Assembly (NCBI RefSeq): GCF_040801785.1
Contig: NZ_CP161805.1
Span: 496,001-560,000, forward strand
From: Sulfitobacter sp. LCG007
GTDB lineage: Bacteria; Pseudomonadota; Alphaproteobacteria; Rhodobacterales; Rhodobacteraceae
Direction of reading: 5' to 3'
DNA length: 64,000 nt
Every line of letters begins with the position of its first letter. Positions within the stretch are counted from its first letter, which is position 1. The notes under the pieces were generated by a model. The model searched no databases and was not told the DNA's origin. It saw only the letters and a list, made by a program, of their open reading frames with translations. This document shows, piece by piece, positions 28,309 through 37,731 of this stretch. Both the position numbers and the translations under genes were made by a program.

Positions 28309-28336
28309 CCCCCGCCGAGAGATCGGCGGGGGTTTT
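28309..28336 (+). terminator. Terminator after rplP
   Basis: CCCCCGCCGA (28309-28318), loop GAGA, TCGGCGGGGG (28323-28332) and TTTT form a perfect 10-bp stem. Confidence 0.94.
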
Positions 28337-28433
28337 GCCTTTGACTCACGGGACCGGGAACGGAAAGGGGTTGCCCTCGGGCGCGGGCGTACGATGTATG
28401 CTGTACAACCGTCAAACGCCCAGGGAGGCCCCC

Positions 28434-28937
28434 ATGAAGACACTCGCACTTGCCGCCATCTCCGCCATTGCACTCGGAAGCGCGCTGCACGCCTCCGAGG
28501 CAAGCAGTTCGATCACCGGCCAGGATGGCACGGATTTCGGTATGGTTACCGCCGCGGATACCGCGTCCGGCATGGTTCTGGTCACGCTGGATCTGCAAGG
28601 TCTGCCTGAAGGCACACATGCGATCCACATCCACGAGACGGGTGATTGTTCAGGCGACTTCTCCGGGGCGGGAGGGCATCTGGCGGGTGGGGCGGCACAT
28701 GGCGTGATGGATGCCGACGGGCCGCACCCCGGTGACATGCCAAACCTCGTCGTGGGTCCGGATGGCGCTTGGAAGGGTGAAGTATTCCTTGCGGAACTGA
28801 GCGTAGAAGACATGATGATGGATGCGGACGGCTCTGCCCTGATCATTCATGAAGGGGCGGATGACTACACAAGCCAGCCATCCGGCTCCGCGGGCGACAG
28901 GCTTGCCTGCGGTGTATTCGAGCCCGCCGGCAACTAG
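28434..28937 (+). CDS. sodC: Cu/Zn superoxide dismutase (periplasmic)
   Basis: This encodes a 167-residue protein with a cleavable-looking signal (MKTLALAAISAIALGSALHA), so the enzyme acts in the periplasm and converts superoxide to peroxide and oxygen. The metal ligands of the family are all visible: the HIHETGDC pair of copper His, the bridging His in GGH, the zinc ligands in AAHG and PHPGD, and the last copper His in IIHEGADDY. The guiding Arg in GDRLACGVF is also present. The ATG at 28434 has GGGAGG eight bases upstream. The gene lies between the rplP terminator and the rpmC promoter, so it is expressed separately from the ribosomal genes around it. Confidence 0.95.
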   Translation: MKTLALAAISAIALGSALHASEASSSITGQDGTDFGMVTAADTASGMVLVTLDLQGLPEGTHAIHIHETGDCSGDFSGAGGHLAGGAAHGVMDADGPHPGDMPNLVVGPDGAWKGEVFLAELSVEDMMMDADGSALIIHEGADDYTSQPSGSAGDRLACGVFEPAGN

Positions 28938-29041
28938 ACTCGCACGCTGCCTCGCAGAGCAAGCCGCAAGCGGGTTCGACTCCGGCCCTGGTGCAGGGCG
29001 TCGGTTCGCGCGGCGCCCCGTGCTGGATCCGGATTAAGGCC

Positions 29042-29070
29042 TTGCCAACTTCCTTCATCCCGCCTATAGC
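29042..29070 (+). promoter_or_regulatory. Promoter of the rpmC (spc-type) operon
   Basis: TTGCCA (29042-29047) and TATAGC (29065-29070) are separated by 17 bases. The -10 element and its CCTATAGCG-like context closely resemble the rpsL promoter at 16898. It restarts transcription of ribosomal genes after sodC. Confidence 0.65.
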
Positions 29071-29151
29071 GGCCCCTCATCATGGACTCCACCGGAATCA
29101 GGGTGACCCTTCCAGAGGGGCCAGCCGGTGATGTTGAAAGGAAGAAGGGCG

Positions 29152-29355
29152 ATGAACGCCAAGGAACTGCATGACAAGACGCCTGACCAGCTTCGCGAAG
29201 AGCTGACCCGGCTGAAGAAGGAAAGCTTCAACCTCCGTTTCCAGCAGGCTACCGGCCAGCTCGAGAACGCGGCGCGAATCCGCAACGTGCGTCGTGACGC
29301 CGCCCGCGTGAAGACCGTGCTGAACCAGAAAGCCGCGCAAGCGGCGGCAGAATAA
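29152..29355 (+). CDS. rpmC: 50S ribosomal protein L29
   Basis: This encodes a 67-residue L29, two antiparallel helices at the tunnel exit. The ATG at 29152 ([14 protein letters not shown]) follows AAGGAAGAAGG and is preferred to an upstream ATG at 29131 because it matches family length. [15 protein letters not shown] is the family signature. Confidence 0.97.
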   Translation: MNAKELHDKTPDQLREELTRLKKESFNLRFQQATGQLENAARIRNVRRDAARVKTVLNQKAAQAAAE

Positions 29356-29370
29356 GGGAGCCTGAGAGCA

Positions 29371-29610
29371 ATGCCCAAACGTATCCTCCAAGGCACCGTG
29401 ACCTCGAACGCGAACGAGCAGACGATCACCGTTTCCGTAGAGCGTCGTTTCAAGCACCCCGTTCTGAAGAAGACCATTCGCCGGTCCAAGAAGTATCGCG
29501 CGCATGACGAGAACAACACCTACAACGTGGGTGATGTGGTTCGCATCATCGAATGCGCGCCGCGGTCCAAGACCAAACGCTGGGAAGTTCTCGAGTCCGC
29601 CGAGGCCTGA
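29371..29610 (+). CDS. rpsQ: 30S ribosomal protein S17
   Basis: This encodes a 79-residue S17. It contains [20 protein letters not shown] and the [17 protein letters not shown] strand typical of the OB-fold family. It lies between rpmC and rplN as normal. Confidence 0.97.
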   Translation: MPKRILQGTVTSNANEQTITVSVERRFKHPVLKKTIRRSKKYRAHDENNTYNVGDVVRIIECAPRSKTKRWEVLESAEA

Positions 29611-29679
29611 GCACTTTCCGAATAATCGAAACCCTGGGGACAAGGCCGCATCAGCCCCCCAAAGGTCGGGAGAAACCAA

Positions 29680-30048
29680 ATGATCCAGATGCAGACCAAT
29701 CTGGATGTTGCTGACAACTCCGGCGCTCGCCGAGTTCAGTGCATCAAGGTTCTGGGTGGTTCCAAGCGCAAGTACGCGTCCGTGGGCGACATCATCGTCG
29801 TCTCGGTCAAGGAAGCCATCCCGCGCGGTCGCGTGAAGAAGGGCGATGTCCGTAAGGCCGTCGTCGTGCGCACCGCCAAGGAAGTCCGTCGCGAAGACGG
29901 CACCGCGATCCGCTTCGATCGCAACGCAGCCGTCATCCTCAACAACAACAACGAGCCGGTCGGCACCCGCATCTTCGGGCCGGTCGTTCGTGAGCTGCGC
30001 GCCAAGAACTTCATGAAGATCATCTCGCTCGCTCCGGAGGTGCTGTAA
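29680..30048 (+). CDS. rplN: 50S ribosomal protein L14
   Basis: This encodes a 122-residue L14 at the subunit interface. It begins [18 protein letters not shown] and contains the conserved C-terminal segment [13 protein letters not shown]. It is separated by two bases from rplX. Confidence 0.98.
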   Translation: MIQMQTNLDVADNSGARRVQCIKVLGGSKRKYASVGDIIVVSVKEAIPRGRVKKGDVRKAVVVRTAKEVRREDGTAIRFDRNAAVILNNNNEPVGTRIFGPVVRELRAKNFMKIISLAPEVL

Positions 30049-30050
30049 CC

Positions 30051-30362
30051 ATGGCCGCAAAACTCCGCAAAGGTGACAAGGTCATCGTGCTGACCGGCAA
30101 GGACAAGGGCCGCACCGGCACCATTTCCTCCGTCGATCCGAAGGCCGGAAAGGCCGTCGTCGACGGCGTGAACATGGCCATCCGCGCCACCCGCCAGAGC
30201 CAGTCGAGCCAGGGCGGCCGCATCCCCAAGGCGATGCCGATCGACCTGAGCAATCTCTCCATCGTGGACGCGAACGGCAAGGCCAGCCGCGTCGGCTTCA
30301 AGATGGATGGCGACAAGAAGGTTCGCTTCGCCAAGACCACGGGGGACGTGATCGATGCTTGA
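30051..30362 (+). CDS. rplX: 50S ribosomal protein L24
   Basis: This encodes a 103-residue L24, an assembly-initiator protein. The KOW motif is visible in [18 protein letters not shown] at the N-terminus. It overlaps rplE by eight bases, which implies coupled translation. Confidence 0.97.
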   Translation: MAAKLRKGDKVIVLTGKDKGRTGTISSVDPKAGKAVVDGVNMAIRATRQSQSSQGGRIPKAMPIDLSNLSIVDANGKASRVGFKMDGDKKVRFAKTTGDVIDA

Positions 30363-30918
30363 TACCGCAAACTATACGCCCCGCCTGAAGGCCGAGTACA
30401 AGGACAAGATCCGTGCCGCGCTGAAGGAAGAGTTCGGCTACAAGAACGACATGATGATCCCGCGCCTGGACAAGATCGTCCTGAATATCGGCTGCGGTGC
30501 TGAAGCTGTCCGTGACAGCAAGAAGGCCAAGTCGGCCCAGGAAGACCTGACGGCCATCGCAGGCCAGAAGGCTCTTACCACGATCGCCAAGAAGTCCATC
30601 GCGGGCTTCCGGGTCCGTGACGGCATGCCGCTCGGTGCAAAGGTGACCCTGCGCGGCGACCGCATGTACGAATTCCTCGACCGCCTGATCACGATCGCCC
30701 TGCCGCGCGTACGCGACTTCCGCGGCGTCTCCGGCAAGAGCTTCGACGGACGTGGCAACTATGCCATGGGCCTGAAGGAGCACCTCGTGTTCCCCGAGAT
30801 CAACTTCGACAAGATCGACGAGAACTGGGGAATGGACATCGTGATCGCCACCACGGCGAAAACCGACGCGGAAGCCAAGGCGCTGTTGAAGCATTTCAAC
30901 ATGCCCTTCAACTCGTAA
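30355..30918 (+). CDS. rplE: 50S ribosomal protein L5
   Basis: This encodes a 187-residue L5, which binds 5S rRNA and contacts P-site tRNA. It includes [14 protein letters not shown] near residue 40 and [13 protein letters not shown]-like text ([13 protein letters not shown]) near 125. Length is normal. Confidence 0.98.
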   Translation: MLDTANYTPRLKAEYKDKIRAALKEEFGYKNDMMIPRLDKIVLNIGCGAEAVRDSKKAKSAQEDLTAIAGQKALTTIAKKSIAGFRVRDGMPLGAKVTLRGDRMYEFLDRLITIALPRVRDFRGVSGKSFDGRGNYAMGLKEHLVFPEINFDKIDENWGMDIVIATTAKTDAEAKALLKHFNMPFNS

Positions 30919-30939
30919 GCGCGGGAAGGATCAGAAGAC

Positions 30940-31245
30940 ATGGCTAAGAAATCTATGATCGAACGCGAGAAGAAGCGCGAAGCTCTGGTGGCCAAATATG
31001 CCGCCAAGCGTGCGTCGCTGAAGGCTATCGTGGACGACGAAAGCAAACCGATGGAAGAGCGCTTCCGCGCGACCCTGAAACTGGCCAAGCTGCCGCGCAA
31101 CAGCTCGCCTGTGCGTCTGCACAACCGCTGCCAGCTGACGGGCCGTCCGCATGCGTACTATCGCAAACTGAAAATCTCGCGGATCGCGCTCCGGGATCTC
31201 GGCTCCAAGGGCCAGATCCCCGGCATGGTCAAGTCGAGCTGGTAA
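30940..31245 (+). CDS. rpsN: 30S ribosomal protein S14 (zinc-free type)
   Basis: This encodes a 101-residue S14 of the long, cysteine-pair-free class. It starts [17 protein letters not shown] and ends with the conserved [11 protein letters not shown]. No CxxC zinc ribbon is present. Confidence 0.98.
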   Translation: MAKKSMIEREKKREALVAKYAAKRASLKAIVDDESKPMEERFRATLKLAKLPRNSSPVRLHNRCQLTGRPHAYYRKLKISRIALRDLGSKGQIPGMVKSSW

Positions 31246-31257
31246 GGAGGGCATGAC

Positions 31258-31650
31258 ATGAACGATCCTATCGCCGATATGCTCACCCGGATCCGGAACT
31301 CGTCCATGCGTGGCAAGTCCACCGTGATCACGCCGGCATCCAAGCTGCGTGTCTGGGTTCTCGATGTGCTGGCCGACGAAGGCTACATCCGCGGCTACGA
31401 AAAGGTCACCGGGCCGGACGGACACCCCGCCATCGAGATCTCGCTCAAGTACTATGAGGGCGAACCGGTCATCCGCGAACTCAAGCGGGTCTCCAAGCCG
31501 GGCCGTCGCGTCTATATGGCCGTCAAGGACATTCCCTCGGTCCGTCAGGGCCTGGGCGTGTCGATTGTCTCCACGCCGAAAGGCGTCATGTCGGATGCAC
31601 ATGCACGCGCTGCCAATGTTGGCGGCGAAGTGCTCTGCACCGTGTTCTGA
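31258..31650 (+). CDS. rpsH: 30S ribosomal protein S8
   Basis: This encodes a 130-residue S8, an early 16S rRNA binder and the translational repressor of the spc operon in enterobacteria. It contains [14 protein letters not shown] at the N-terminus and [20 protein letters not shown] near the end. Confidence 0.98.
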   Translation: MNDPIADMLTRIRNSSMRGKSTVITPASKLRVWVLDVLADEGYIRGYEKVTGPDGHPAIEISLKYYEGEPVIRELKRVSKPGRRVYMAVKDIPSVRQGLGVSIVSTPKGVMSDAHARAANVGGEVLCTVF

Positions 31651-31660
31651 GGAGGTACCG

Positions 31661-32194
31661 ATGTCTCGTATTGGCAAGAAACCGGTCGAGCTGCCTTCGG
31701 GTGTCTCCGCGAACGTGTCCGGTCAGACCATCGAAGTGAAGGGTCCCAAGGGAACCCGCAGCTTCAAGGCCACCGACGACGTGACCCTCAAGGTCGAGGA
31801 CAATGTCGTGACCGTAACGCCGCGCGGCTCGTCCAAGCGGGCGCGTCAGCAGTGGGGCATGAGCCGCACGATGGTCGCGAACCTCGTCACCGGCGTGACC
31901 GAAGGCTTCAAGCGCGAGCTCGAGATCCAGGGTGTCGGCTATCGTGCCGCCGTCCAGGGCAAGGTGCTCAAGCTGAACCTCGGCTATTCGCATGACGTGG
32001 ACTTCGAAGCGCCCGAGGGCGTGACGGTGACCGCCCCCAAGCAGACCGAGATCGTGGTCGAGGGTACCGACGAACAGCTCGTCGGTCAGGTCGCTGCGAA
32101 CATCCGCGGCTGGCGCGCGCCGGAGCCCTACAAGGGCAAGGGCATTCGCTACAAGGGCGAATACATCTTCCGCAAGGAAGGCAAGAAGAAGTAA
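31661..32194 (+). CDS. rplF: 50S ribosomal protein L6
   Basis: This encodes a 177-residue L6. The ATG at 31661 follows GAGGAGG and gives the standard start [15 protein letters not shown]. The C-terminal [22 protein letters not shown] is characteristic. Confidence 0.98.
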   Translation: MSRIGKKPVELPSGVSANVSGQTIEVKGPKGTRSFKATDDVTLKVEDNVVTVTPRGSSKRARQQWGMSRTMVANLVTGVTEGFKRELEIQGVGYRAAVQGKVLKLNLGYSHDVDFEAPEGVTVTAPKQTEIVVEGTDEQLVGQVAANIRGWRAPEPYKGKGIRYKGEYIFRKEGKKK

Positions 32195-32205
32195 GGACGC
32201 AAAAA

Positions 32206-32565
32206 ATGGCAAACAGCAAAAGGCAACTGTTCCTGAAGCGCCGCCTGCGCGTCCGGAACAAGCTTCGCAGCGTGAATGCGGGGCGCGTGCGCCTCTCGGT
32301 TCATCGCTCGAACAAGAATATCAGCGCGCAGCTGATCGACGATGTGAAGGGCGTGACGCTCGCCTCGGCCTCCTCTCTCGAGAAGGATCTCGGCGTGGTC
32401 GGCAAGAACAACATCGAAGCGGCCGCCAAGGTCGGCGCTGCGATCGCCGAGCGCGCGAAGAAGGCTGGCGTCGAAAGCGCCTATTTCGATCGCGGCGGCT
32501 TTCTCTTCCACGGCAAGGTGAAGGCACTGGCCGAAGCCGCGCGTGAAGGCGGGCTGAAGATCTAA
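32206..32565 (+). CDS. rplR: 50S ribosomal protein L18
   Basis: This encodes a 119-residue L18 that escorts 5S rRNA. It contains [18 protein letters not shown] and ends in [21 protein letters not shown] 141-base gap separates it from rpsE. Confidence 0.98.
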   Translation: MANSKRQLFLKRRLRVRNKLRSVNAGRVRLSVHRSNKNISAQLIDDVKGVTLASASSLEKDLGVVGKNNIEAAAKVGAAIAERAKKAGVESAYFDRGGFLFHGKVKALAEAAREGGLKI

Positions 32566-32706
32566 GACCCGTGCGGTCCTCAGCGACCGCGCGGCCACAA
32601 GAGGGCAGGGGGCCGTGCGGCCACCTCGATGATCCGGGAGCTTCGGGCTCACCACGGGATCGGACCAGACAAGGGCGCGTTTCGCGTCGTACTTCAAGGA
32701 GGCCAC

Positions 32707-33285
32707 ATGGCCAGAGAACCCAACCAGCGGGGCAACCGTCGCGACCGCGATGAAACTCCGGAATTCGCTGATCGCCTCGTCGCGATCAACCGTGTGTCCA
32801 AGACCGTGAAGGGCGGCAAGCGCTTCGGCTTCGCGGCGCTTGTCGTCGTCGGCGACCAGAAGGGCCGTGTCGGCTTCGGCAAGGGCAAGGCCAAGGAGGT
32901 CCCCGAGGCCATCCGCAAGGCCACCGAGCAGGCCAAGCGCGGCATGATCCGTGTGCCGCTGCGCGAGGGCCGGACCCTTCACCATGACATGAACGGCCGT
33001 TGGGGCGCCGGACGCGTCGAGATGCGCACCGCGCCCGAGGGTACGGGTATCATCGCAGGCGGCCCGATGCGTGCCGTCTTCGAGATGCTGGGGATCAAGG
33101 ACGTCGTGTCGAAGTCGATCGGCTCGTCCAACCCCTACAACATGATCCGGGCCACCATCGACGGTCTGAAGAAAGAGCAATCGCCGCGCTCCGTGGCGCA
33201 ACGCCGCGGCAAGAAGGTTGCGGACATCCTGCCCAAGCGGGAGGAAGCTGCCGAGGCGTCCACCCAAGTCGCTGAGGAGGCCTGA
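32707..33285 (+). CDS. rpsE: 30S ribosomal protein S5
   Basis: This encodes a 192-residue S5. The ATG at 32707 follows AAGGAGG, which decides the start. The double-stranded-RNA-binding-like region ([20 protein letters not shown]) and the C-terminal domain with [18 protein letters not shown] are complete. Confidence 0.98.
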   Translation: MAREPNQRGNRRDRDETPEFADRLVAINRVSKTVKGGKRFGFAALVVVGDQKGRVGFGKGKAKEVPEAIRKATEQAKRGMIRVPLREGRTLHHDMNGRWGAGRVEMRTAPEGTGIIAGGPMRAVFEMLGIKDVVSKSIGSSNPYNMIRATIDGLKKEQSPRSVAQRRGKKVADILPKREEAAEASTQVAEEA

Positions 33286-33290
33286 TCCAA

Positions 33291-33479
33291 ATGGCTAAGA
33301 CCATCGTCGTCAAGCAGATCGGCTCACCGATCCGCCGTCCGGAAAAGCAGCGCGCCACGCTCATCGGCCTGGGCCTGAACAAGATGCACCGCACCCGCGA
33401 ACTCGAGGATACGCCCTCGATCCGCGGCATGGTGAAATCCATTCCCCACCTCGTGGAGATCATCGAGGAGAAGGGCTGA
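33291..33479 (+). CDS. rpmD: 50S ribosomal protein L30
   Basis: This encodes a 62-residue L30 with [20 protein letters not shown] and [13 protein letters not shown] terminator and then a sensor-kinase gene follow, instead of rplO. Confidence 0.98.
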   Translation: MAKTIVVKQIGSPIRRPEKQRATLIGLGLNKMHRTRELEDTPSIRGMVKSIPHLVEIIEEKG

Positions 33480-33534
33480 GCCAATCGGCCCCGTACGATA
33501 ACTTTCCGGGATAGATCTCGGGACAGGGACAGCA

Positions 33535-33570
33535 GACAGCCCCGGCGGATCGCCGGGGCTGTCTTGCTTT
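33535..33570 (+). terminator. Terminator after rpmD
   Basis: GACAGCCCCGGCG (33535-33547) and CGCCGGGGCTGTC (33551-33563) form a 13-bp perfect stem with a three-base loop, followed by TTGCTTT. It ends the spc-type block before the kinase gene. Confidence 0.92.
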
Positions 33571-33694
33571 GTAAGCAGCCCGTCGGACAGCGTGCCCGAT
33601 GACTTGCCCTCCGGCATTGCTAACTGTTTCGCAATGAAATCCTGTTGTGTGTTGTACGGGCCGTCCCGGCCCTGTAACACCATTTGCGGGAATA

Positions 33695-36600
33695 ATGTTT
33701 CGCACTACAACCATGGGGATTTTCGTGGCGCCGCATCCCCTCCGCAGCATGCTGGCAGTCTGGCTCTGTCTCTGCGCAATCGCGATTCAGGGGTTGCGTC
33801 TCGACGCGCAGGAGGCGCCGCAGTTCCTGTCGCCCTGGGCCGAGTGGCCCGGCGTTTTCGACAGGACACCGGACGGCCCTCCGTCGGGGCTTTATGGCGA
33901 ACTGACCCAGGCCATCGCTCAGCGTGCGGGTCTGGATGTGCAGTTCGTGGAATACGACACACTGCCCGAAGCGATCGGCGCGTGGCGTGGCAGCGGTCCC
34001 AAGTTCCTTGCCGGCCCGCCGCGGACACAGGCGCTTTCGGCAAACCTGTTCTCGGATCCGATCGGGCAAGCGGTGACCTATCTGTTCGTGCTCGATCCCG
34101 AAACCCGGCAGATCACGCTCGACGACATGACCGGCAGCCGCATCGGGGTTGTCGAACGCGCGGCGGGAAGCGAGTACGGGGACCTTGGCGGGCGTGCCGG
34201 TGAGGTCGTGCCGTTCAGTGATCTGCGCGATGCGCTCGGCGCCCTAGTCACCGGGCAGGTCGACGGTCTGGTGACGACGTACAAGTTCGCGACCGACCTC
34301 TTGCGGCGGACCCGTCTTGACAGCCGTGTGCGCCCGGTGAACCCGTCCCTGCAGACCGAGGATTTCTACGCCATCCTGTCGCCCGGTCACGAGGAACTGC
34401 TGCCGCGCATCAACGCCGCAATCGCGGAAATGCGCGCGGACGGCAGCCTCGACGAGATCCTGCGACGTTGGGACGTCACCAGACCGTCTGACCCGCCGGA
34501 TGTCCTGACCGTCGGGGTCTCGCCGTTTCCACCCTATCAAGTCGTGACCCAGAGCGGAGAATTCACCGGCTACGGGGTCGAGGCCCTGCGCGATGTCGCA
34601 GAGCGGGCGGGGCTCGAACTACGCTTCATCGAGATCACTGCCGACGAATGGGCCGCGGGACCGAGGGACGGAACCTACGACATGCTCCCGCCGCTGAGCA
34701 TCACGCAGGAGAAGCGGCGCCAGATGGATTTCACCCTGCCGGTGCAGACCTCTCCCTACTCGATCTTTACCCGGGCCGGGGAAGGCGACGGCATCGGCGG
34801 AATGGCGGATCTTGCCGGTATGCGCGTCGGTCTGACCCGCAACAGCTGGGCCAACTCCCTGGTTGGGCCCGATCCGGGCTTCGAGCTTGTGCTTGTCGAT
34901 GACGAACAAGCGCTTTTGCGGGCGCTATTGCAGGGGGAAGTCGACGCGGTCATCTACGCCACGGCGACCTTCGAGCGCGCCGCCGCCGCGATGGATGCGA
35001 GCGAGAGCTTCGACGAGATCCGCCCGCCGGTCGCGGAATCGCAGCGCGCCATCGGACTGCGTTCGGGGTTGCCGACCCTGCGCGAGCGGCTCAACGCGGT
35101 GATACCCGGCTATCTTTCGTCCGAGGAATACCAGACGCTCAACCGGCAGTGGCTGGGGCCGCCCACCTTCTGGACGGACCGGCGGGTCCTGGTCGCGAAG
35201 GTCGTGGGCATCCTGTCCGCCCTTGCCATTGCCGCTGCCTTCCTCATCCAGACCCTGCGCGCGCGCAGGCGCGCCGAGGTTCTCGCAGGGCAGACCCGCG
35301 CCGTCAGCGATCGTCTCAGGGCCGTGCTCAACGCCAATCAGAACGGCATCGCCGGCATCGCGAAGGACGGTCGCATCGTGGTTGCAAACCACGGTGCCCG
35401 CGCCATCCTCGGCCTCGGATCGCAAGATCTTCCGCTCGAGTGGCCGAGTGCAACCTACTTCCTGTCCGTGGACAGCCAGACCCCCCTTGCCGCGGCCGAC
35501 GATCCGGTCCGTCGCGCGCTGGCGGGCGAAAAGCTGATGGGTGAGACCATGCTGATGCGCCGGGATAACGACCGGGCGCCGATCTACGTCCGGGTTTCAT
35601 CCGCGCCGGTGGCCAGCAGCTCGGGGATCGAGGTGAGCGCGGTGCTGGTCGTCGAGGACGTGACGCAGCAGGAACGCAACCGACAACAGGTCGAGCGATC
35701 CGCAAGGCTGGACGCGCTCGGCCAGCTCACGGGTGGCGTTGCCCATGACTTCAACAACATCCTGGCGACAATCGAGAACGCCATCGTGCTGGCGAAAGGC
35801 GATGTCGAGACACGGGACGGATATCTCGACATTGCCCTGTCCTCGATCCGGCGCGGCGCGGGGCTTACCCGTCACCTGCTGACATTTGCCAGACAACAGC
35901 CCGGTGTCGCTGCCTCCGTGCCCTTGTCGAAGGTGATCAAGGAGTTCCGCGAGCTTACCGAGCCCGCAATCCAGAAGGACATAGAAGTCGTCTTCGAGAT
36001 CGAGGACGCCGAGATCGATGGCAAGGAGATTTACGTCTATTGCGACGTGGGCCAGCTCGAGAACGCCCTGCTCAACCTCGTGGTCAACAGCCGTGACGCC
36101 ATCCGGCAGTCCGGTATCGGAGACCGGATCACCATACGCGTGCGTGGCGTGCCCGAAAGGGAAGCCGACGATCCGCTGGTGCGCGTCGGCGACGCTGCGG
36201 TGTCGGAAGCCCTGAAAATCGAACGGGTGCAGAAGCTGACGTCCGGCCGGGGCGAGATTTCCCGTTTCGTAGAGTTCGCGATTTCCGACAACGGGCCGGG
36301 CATGACCGACGAGACCAGGAGGCGCGCGACCGATCCGTTCTTCACCACGAAACAGGCCGACGGAGGATCGGGGCTGGGGCTGTCCATGGTCTATGGGTTC
36401 GTCCAGCAGGCGCAGGGCGAGATGCGCATCTACTCCGAGCTCGCGAAAGGCACGACGGTACGTCTGCTGGTTCCGCGAGGAGATCGTTTCAACAAGCGTG
36501 AGAGCCCGCGCAAGCGGGGTGAACCTGTGCGTGGCAAGGGTGAGCGGGTGTTGCTGGTCGAGGACAACGAGGAACTGCTGCGCCTCTCGAACGACGTGCT

Positions 36601-36898
36601 GAAGATGCTCGGCTATGACGTCGTGCAGGCGGCGACCGGCAAGGAGGCGTTGGAGAAACTGGATTCCGGGGTGGCGGTCGACCTGTTGCTGACGGATATC
36701 GTGATGCCGGGGGGAATCGGGGGATACGAGCTTGCCCGCCAGGTGCGGAAGCGATTCCCCCACATGCCGGTGCTCTATCGCTCGGGATATGCAGGGTATA
36801 CGAAGCAGGACATGGGCGACGTCGTGGCTCCGGTGCTGGGAAAGCCGACGGGCGTGCTCGAACTGTCGGAAGCGCTGCGGTCGGCGCTCGACGCGTGA
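33695..36898 (+). CDS. Hybrid sensor histidine kinase with two periplasmic solute-binding domains
   Basis: From ATG 33695 this encodes 1067 residues; an ATG at 33713 or a GTG at 33647 are alternatives. An N-terminal signal-like segment is followed by two tandem family-3 solute-binding domains (about 40-265 and 270-490; the second starts LTVGVSPFPPYQVV). One membrane span lies near 499-521, then a PAS-like domain (about 540-655). The HisKA phospho-acceptor is His684 in GGVAHDFNN. The ATPase domain has NLVVNSRDA and DNGPGM, and the receiver domain has phospho-acceptor Asp1001 in LLTDIVMP. The layout recalls BvgS/EvgS-type venus-flytrap kinases, but there is no Hpt domain and no response regulator nearby. 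The ligand is unknown; family-3 domains usually bind amino acids. It sits alone between rpmD and rplO. Confidence 0.93.
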   Translation: MFRTTTMGIFVAPHPLRSMLAVWLCLCAIAIQGLRLDAQEAPQFLSPWAEWPGVFDRTPDGPPSGLYGELTQAIAQRAGLDVQFVEYDTLPEAIGAWRGSGPKFLAGPPRTQALSANLFSDPIGQAVTYLFVLDPETRQITLDDMTGSRIGVVERAAGSEYGDLGGRAGEVVPFSDLRDALGALVTGQVDGLVTTYKFATDLLRRTRLDSRVRPVNPSLQTEDFYAILSPGHEELLPRINAAIAEMRADGSLDEILRRWDVTRPSDPPDVLTVGVSPFPPYQVVTQSGEFTGYGVEALRDVAERAGLELRFIEITADEWAAGPRDGTYDMLPPLSITQEKRRQMDFTLPVQTSPYSIFTRAGEGDGIGGMADLAGMRVGLTRNSWANSLVGPDPGFELVLVDDEQALLRALLQGEVDAVIYATATFERAAAAMDASESFDEIRPPVAESQRAIGLRSGLPTLRERLNAVIPGYLSSEEYQTLNRQWLGPPTFWTDRRVLVAKVVGILSALAIAAAFLIQTLRARRRAEVLAGQTRAVSDRLRAVLNANQNGIAGIAKDGRIVVANHGARAILGLGSQDLPLEWPSATYFLSVDSQTPLAAADDPVRRALAGEKLMGETMLMRRDNDRAPIYVRVSSAPVASSSGIEVSAVLVVEDVTQQERNRQQVERSARLDALGQLTGGVAHDFNNILATIENAIVLAKGDVETRDGYLDIALSSIRRGAGLTRHLLTFARQQPGVAASVPLSKVIKEFRELTEPAIQKDIEVVFEIEDAEIDGKEIYVYCDVGQLENALLNLVVNSRDAIRQSGIGDRITIRVRGVPEREADDPLVRVGDAAVSEALKIERVQKLTSGRGEISRFVEFAISDNGPGMTDETRRRATDPFFTTKQADGGSGLGLSMVYGFVQQAQGEMRIYSELAKGTTVRLLVPRGDRFNKRESPRKRGEPVRGKGERVLLVEDNEELLRLSNDVLKMLGYDVVQAATGKEALEKLDSGVAVDLLLTDIVMPGGIGGYELARQVRKRFPHMPVLYRSGYAGYTKQDMGDVVAPVLGKPTGVLELSEALRSALDA

Positions 36899-37007
36899 TC
36901 TGGACCCGCTCCGGCCGCGCCGCGGGTCAGGCCCGCGCAGCGACGCGCAGGGCGGTCTGAGCGGCCCGGCAGGCGTCCCGGGGGCCGGCAAGGTCTCGAA
37001 AGCTCCC

Positions 37008-37036
37008 TTGCACCGCGCCACAGGCTGCCTTATACG
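37008..37036 (+). promoter_or_regulatory. Candidate promoter of rplO
   Basis: TTGCAC (37008-37013) and TATACG (37031-37036) are separated by 17 bases. The rplO ATG is about 95 bases downstream. Confidence 0.6.
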
Positions 37037-37129
37037 CCCCCGGTGGACCCGCGTGGTCCGACTTGAACCGAAACGCCGCGTTCGGCCGCTCCCGTCGCTG
37101 GGGGCCGCATCCGGCAAAGGAGTAGCGAC

Positions 37130-37612
37130 ATGAAACTGCATGAACTGTCAGACAACGACGGCGCCGCGCCGAAGCGCAAGCGCGTCGGACGTGGTCCCGG
37201 CTCGGGCACGGGCAAGATGGGTGGCCGTGGTATCAAGGGCCAGAAATCCCGTTCGGGCGTGGCGATCAAGGGTTACGAGGGTGGCCAGATGCCGCTCTAC
37301 CAGCGCCTGCCGAAGCGCGGCTTCAACAAGCCGAACCGCAAGGCCTATACGGTCATCAATCTCGGACTGATCCAGAAATTCGTCGACGCCGGCAAGCTCG
37401 ACGCGAAGGCGGCGATCACCGAGGACGCGCTGGTCGCGTGCGGTCTCGTGCGTCGCAAGCGTGACGGCGTGCGCATCCTCGGCAAGGGCGATGTGAGCAC
37501 AAAGCTCACGATCGAAGTGACCGGTGCCTCGAAATCGGCGGTCGAAGCGGTAGAGAAGGCCGGTGGGTCGCTTACCGTCGCCGCTCCGGCAGAGGCCCCG
37601 GCAGAGGCGTGA
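37130..37612 (+). CDS. rplO: 50S ribosomal protein L15
   Basis: This encodes a 160-residue L15. The N-terminal extended segment [18 protein letters not shown] threads into 23S rRNA and is complete. It is followed by a separate secY promoter, so L15 may be partly uncoupled from both the upstream spc genes and secY. Confidence 0.98.
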   Translation: MKLHELSDNDGAAPKRKRVGRGPGSGTGKMGGRGIKGQKSRSGVAIKGYEGGQMPLYQRLPKRGFNKPNRKAYTVINLGLIQKFVDAGKLDAKAAITEDALVACGLVRRKRDGVRILGKGDVSTKLTIEVTGASKSAVEAVEKAGGSLTVAAPAEAPAEA

Positions 37613-37627
37613 GCCCGCGAAACAGGC

Positions 37628-37656
37628 TTGTGAGCGGCGGTCCCGCCGCTTACATA
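37628..37656 (+). promoter_or_regulatory. Candidate promoter of secY-adk
   Basis: TTGTGA (37628-37633) and TACATA (37651-37656) are 17 bases apart. The spacer contains a small inverted repeat, GCGGCGG/CCGCCGC. Confidence 0.5.
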
Positions 37657-37731
37657 GACCTCGCGTTTTCCAACACGCCGCCCCGCCGGAAAACGGCCCG
37701 GGCGGCGTTGTCGTAACAGAAAAGAGACCTC

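Noticed and set aside
28938-29040. Possible tRNA remnant or integration site after sodC (a GGTTCGACTCC stretch)
   Set aside because: The T-loop-like bases have no matching acceptor, D or anticodon arms, and no integrase or repeated half is nearby.
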